Positions 5,411 to 6,726 of a stretch of DNA of 6,726 bases are shown piece by piece. The stretch's first letter is position 1, and each line of letters begins with the position of its first letter. The stretch is from contig JAUVAM010000218.1 in assembly GCA_030591745.1 (NCBI GenBank), positions 1-6,726 of the forward strand, given 5' to 3'. Source of the stretch: Deltaproteobacteria bacterium. GTDB lineage: Bacteria > Myxococcota > B64-G9. The translations under genes were made by a program, and so were the position numbers. The notes under the pieces were generated by a model, which had not been told where the DNA came from, ran no database searches, and saw only the letters and a list, made by a program, of their open reading frames with translations.

Positions 5411-6562
5411 ATGACGGAAGCCTCGAGACCCAAGATTCTTCGGATCGGCGTCATTCAGGGTGGCAAGATCATCGAGGAGAAACTCGTCCGGAAACGCGGC
5501 AGCGTGACGGTGGGCTCCGGCGTGCGCAACACCATTGTGCTGCCGGCGGCCGATGTGCCTAAGACCTTCAACTTGTTTGAAATGCGTGGCACAGATTACC
5601 ATTTGGCCTTCACGGACAAGATGTCGGGACGGGTCTCGGTGGCGGACCAGGCTGCTGATTTGCAATCACTGAAGGCCCAGAATTTGGTGCGCAAGTCTGG
5701 TGACACCTATCATTTGAAATTGAACGAGGGGTCTCGCGGGCGCGTCTCCGTCGGCGAATGCATCATTTTGTTTCAATTCGTGACCCCCCCTCCAGAGCCG
5801 GTCAAGCCCCAATTGCCGGCCGAGGTCAAGGGCTACTGGTCCCGGAACATCGACTGGCCCTATACTTCCGTCTTCAGTTTTGTGTCCATCGCCATGTTGG
5901 TGATGATCATTTGGGCGAAACAGATCCCCATCGTTGAAAGAGAGGTGTCCCTGGAGGACATCCCCGATCGTTTCGCCAAGATGATTATGCCGGATAAGGA
6001 AAAGAGCGAGGACGAAGAGGGAGATGGGGCGGGCGAAGCAGAGAAGGCGCCGGAACCCAAGAAGAAAAAAGAGAAAGAAGTAGAGGACACGGGTGATGAT
6101 GGGGGCGATGAAGGGGATTCGGAGGCAGCCGTCAAAGCACGAACCGTGGCCATGGAAAAGAAAGTGACCGGCCGGGGGTTGCTTAAGTTGCTGGGGGCCA
6201 AGGGGGACTCCGGCATGGCCATGGGCGGCGCGGTGGCCGATGTTTTTGCCGAGGGAACCGTCGGTGGCGATGGTGCCGGGGCTTTCGATGGTATCGGCGG
6301 TGGCGTGGATGTGGCCACGGCCGCGGGACAAAAGGGTTCTCGTGGTGTTGACGGCGCAGCATCCGCCGCCAACATCAAGGATCTGGGCACCAAGGGTGTG
6401 GTCGGTGGAGCCGGACGCGGGGGCCCCAAGAAGGCCGAAGCACGCATCGTCGCCAAGGTGAGTTCAGCGGCCTTGCAGGAGTTCGATTCCGATTCCAGAT
6501 CCCAGTCGGATATCAAAAAAGTGATACGCCGGAGACTGGGTGGCATCAAGCATTGTTATTAA
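5411..6562 (+). CDS. FHA-like / transmembrane / AgmX-type (GltG-like) protein, cut by an in-frame TAA
   Basis: As read, 383 residues. Residues 9-125 form a beta-rich FHA-like cytoplasmic domain (RIGVIQGGKIIEE, then VTVGSGVRNTIVLP), but the usual GR and SxxH phosphothreonine contacts are absent. A Pro-rich linker (125-137) leads to one membrane helix at about 151-169 (FSFVSIAMLVMIIWA). The periplasmic part has a Lys/Glu/Asp linker (about 195-245), then GRGLLKLLGA and a Gly-rich segment (about 255-340) typical of AgmX/PglI proteins, and finally the beginning of a TonB-like C-terminal domain (IKKVIRRRLGGIKHCY). The TAA at 6560-6562 interrupts that domain, and the frame stays open beyond it. In Glt/Nfs machines such proteins (GltG, GltJ/AgmX) link the ExbB/ExbD-type motor to periplasmic partners. 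The domain architecture is clear; whether the gene is functional is unresolved. Confidence 0.85.
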   Translation: MTEASRPKILRIGVIQGGKIIEEKLVRKRGSVTVGSGVRNTIVLPAADVPKTFNLFEMRGTDYHLAFTDKMSGRVSVADQAADLQSLKAQNLVRKSGDTYHLKLNEGSRGRVSVGECIILFQFVTPPPEPVKPQLPAEVKGYWSRNIDWPYTSVFSFVSIAMLVMIIWAKQIPIVEREVSLEDIPDRFAKMIMPDKEKSEDEEGDGAGEAEKAPEPKKKKEKEVEDTGDDGGDEGDSEAAVKARTVAMEKKVTGRGLLKLLGAKGDSGMAMGGAVADVFAEGTVGGDGAGAFDGIGGGVDVATAAGQKGSRGVDGAASAANIKDLGTKGVVGGAGRGGPKKAEARIVAKVSSAALQEFDSDSRSQSDIKKVIRRRLGGIKHCY

Positions 6563-6726
6563 AAGCGTCTCAAGCGCAACCCTGAACTCAAGGGCAAGGT
6601 CGTCATTCGTTTTGTGATCCATCCCGGAGGCAAAATCATCGAGGTGGAGATTGTGGAGAACACCACGGGCGATCCGGAGTTGGCCTCTTGCATCAAAGCA
6701 CGGGTTCGCGCCATCCGATTCCCGCC
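6563..6726 (+). pseudogene. Severed C-terminal domain of the AgmX-like protein (continues past window)
   Basis: Directly after the TAA, the same frame encodes 54 residues with no further stop: KRLKRNPELKGKVVIRFVIH, then PGGKIIEVEIVENTTGDPEL, then ASCIKARVRAIRFP, and runs off the window. This is the rest of the TonB-like AgmX/PglI C-terminal domain. It has the 'P-L-GKV---F-I---G' strand pair and the second conserved Cys (in ASCIKARV), which pairs with the Cys of KHCY before the stop in this family. No credible separate start with a ribosome binding site lies here. It is therefore the distal part of the gene starting at 5411, separated by one codon. Confidence 0.8.

Noticed and set aside
5860..6549. 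229-codon - strand frame rich in Ser, Pro and Ala, opposite the AgmX-like gene
   Set aside because: The composition is the mirror of the Gly- and acid-rich linker on the + strand. No domain or start signal was seen.
6563..6726. A separate small gene starting after the TAA
   Set aside because: There is no ribosome binding site with a nearby start, and the sequence completes the TonB-like domain begun before the stop, so it is part of the same gene.
1..6726. Alternative genetic code as the explanation for the in-frame TAA
   Set aside because: TAA ends the lipoprotein gene at 3047-3049, followed directly by a hairpin and a new ribosome binding site and gene. TAG and TGA are also used as normal stops here.

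Overview
The window is about 6.7 kb of densely packed genes, all on the + strand. It reads as one co-oriented cluster for an energised trans-envelope machine. In order it holds the 3' part of a large TPR protein, a TPR lipoprotein with a repetitive charged tail, a small secreted protein, a TolQ/ExbB-type proton-channel protein, two TolR/ExbD-type proteins and an FHA-like/transmembrane/TonB-like protein of the AgmX/PglI type. This combination is the hallmark of the Agl-Glt gliding (adventurous motility) and Nfs spore-coat machineries of myxobacteria and related former Deltaproteobacteria. With its moderately high G+C content and these families, the host is most likely a Myxococcota or neighbouring lineage. 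That placement is inference from gene content alone.

Layout: 1-1405, TPR protein (GltD/AgmU-like C-terminal part, 5' end outside the window); 1415-3049, TPR lipoprotein (GltE/AglT-like) whose 3' end carries eight 24-bp units followed by two and a bit 48-bp units; 3050-3104, a gap with a terminator-like hairpin and a promoter-like pair; 3105-3359, small exported protein; 3360-3392, a hairpin reaching into the Shine-Dalgarno of the next gene; 3393-4154, TolQ/ExbB protein; 4155-4232, a strong stem-loop; 4233-4826 and 4823-5359, two ExbD/TolR proteins overlapping by ATGA; 5360-5410, another stem-loop; 5411-6562, FHA-like/TM/AgmX protein, whose conserved C-terminal domain continues in the same frame past a TAA to the window edge.

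How the parts would work together (from the known systems): the ExbB and ExbD proteins form an inner-membrane proton-driven stator, the AgmX/GltG-like protein carries motion from a cytoplasmic FHA-like domain across the membrane to a periplasmic TonB-like tip, and the TPR proteins and small secreted protein build the periplasmic or outer-membrane side. The window contains none of the outer-membrane barrel, GTPase or polymerisation partners of full gliding systems, so motility, surface polysaccharide export and another envelope task all remain possible.

Most notable observations: an in-frame TAA exactly where a conserved glutamate is expected in the AgmX-type C-terminal domain, with intact coding sequence on both sides; a second ExbD protein lacking the membrane aspartate; stem-loops in all four gaps longer than 30 bases, two sharing the 10-mer CCAAGGTCTG at the 5' arm; and perfect tandem repeats in the lipoprotein tail. 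No RNA genes, CRISPR arrays or mobile elements were seen.
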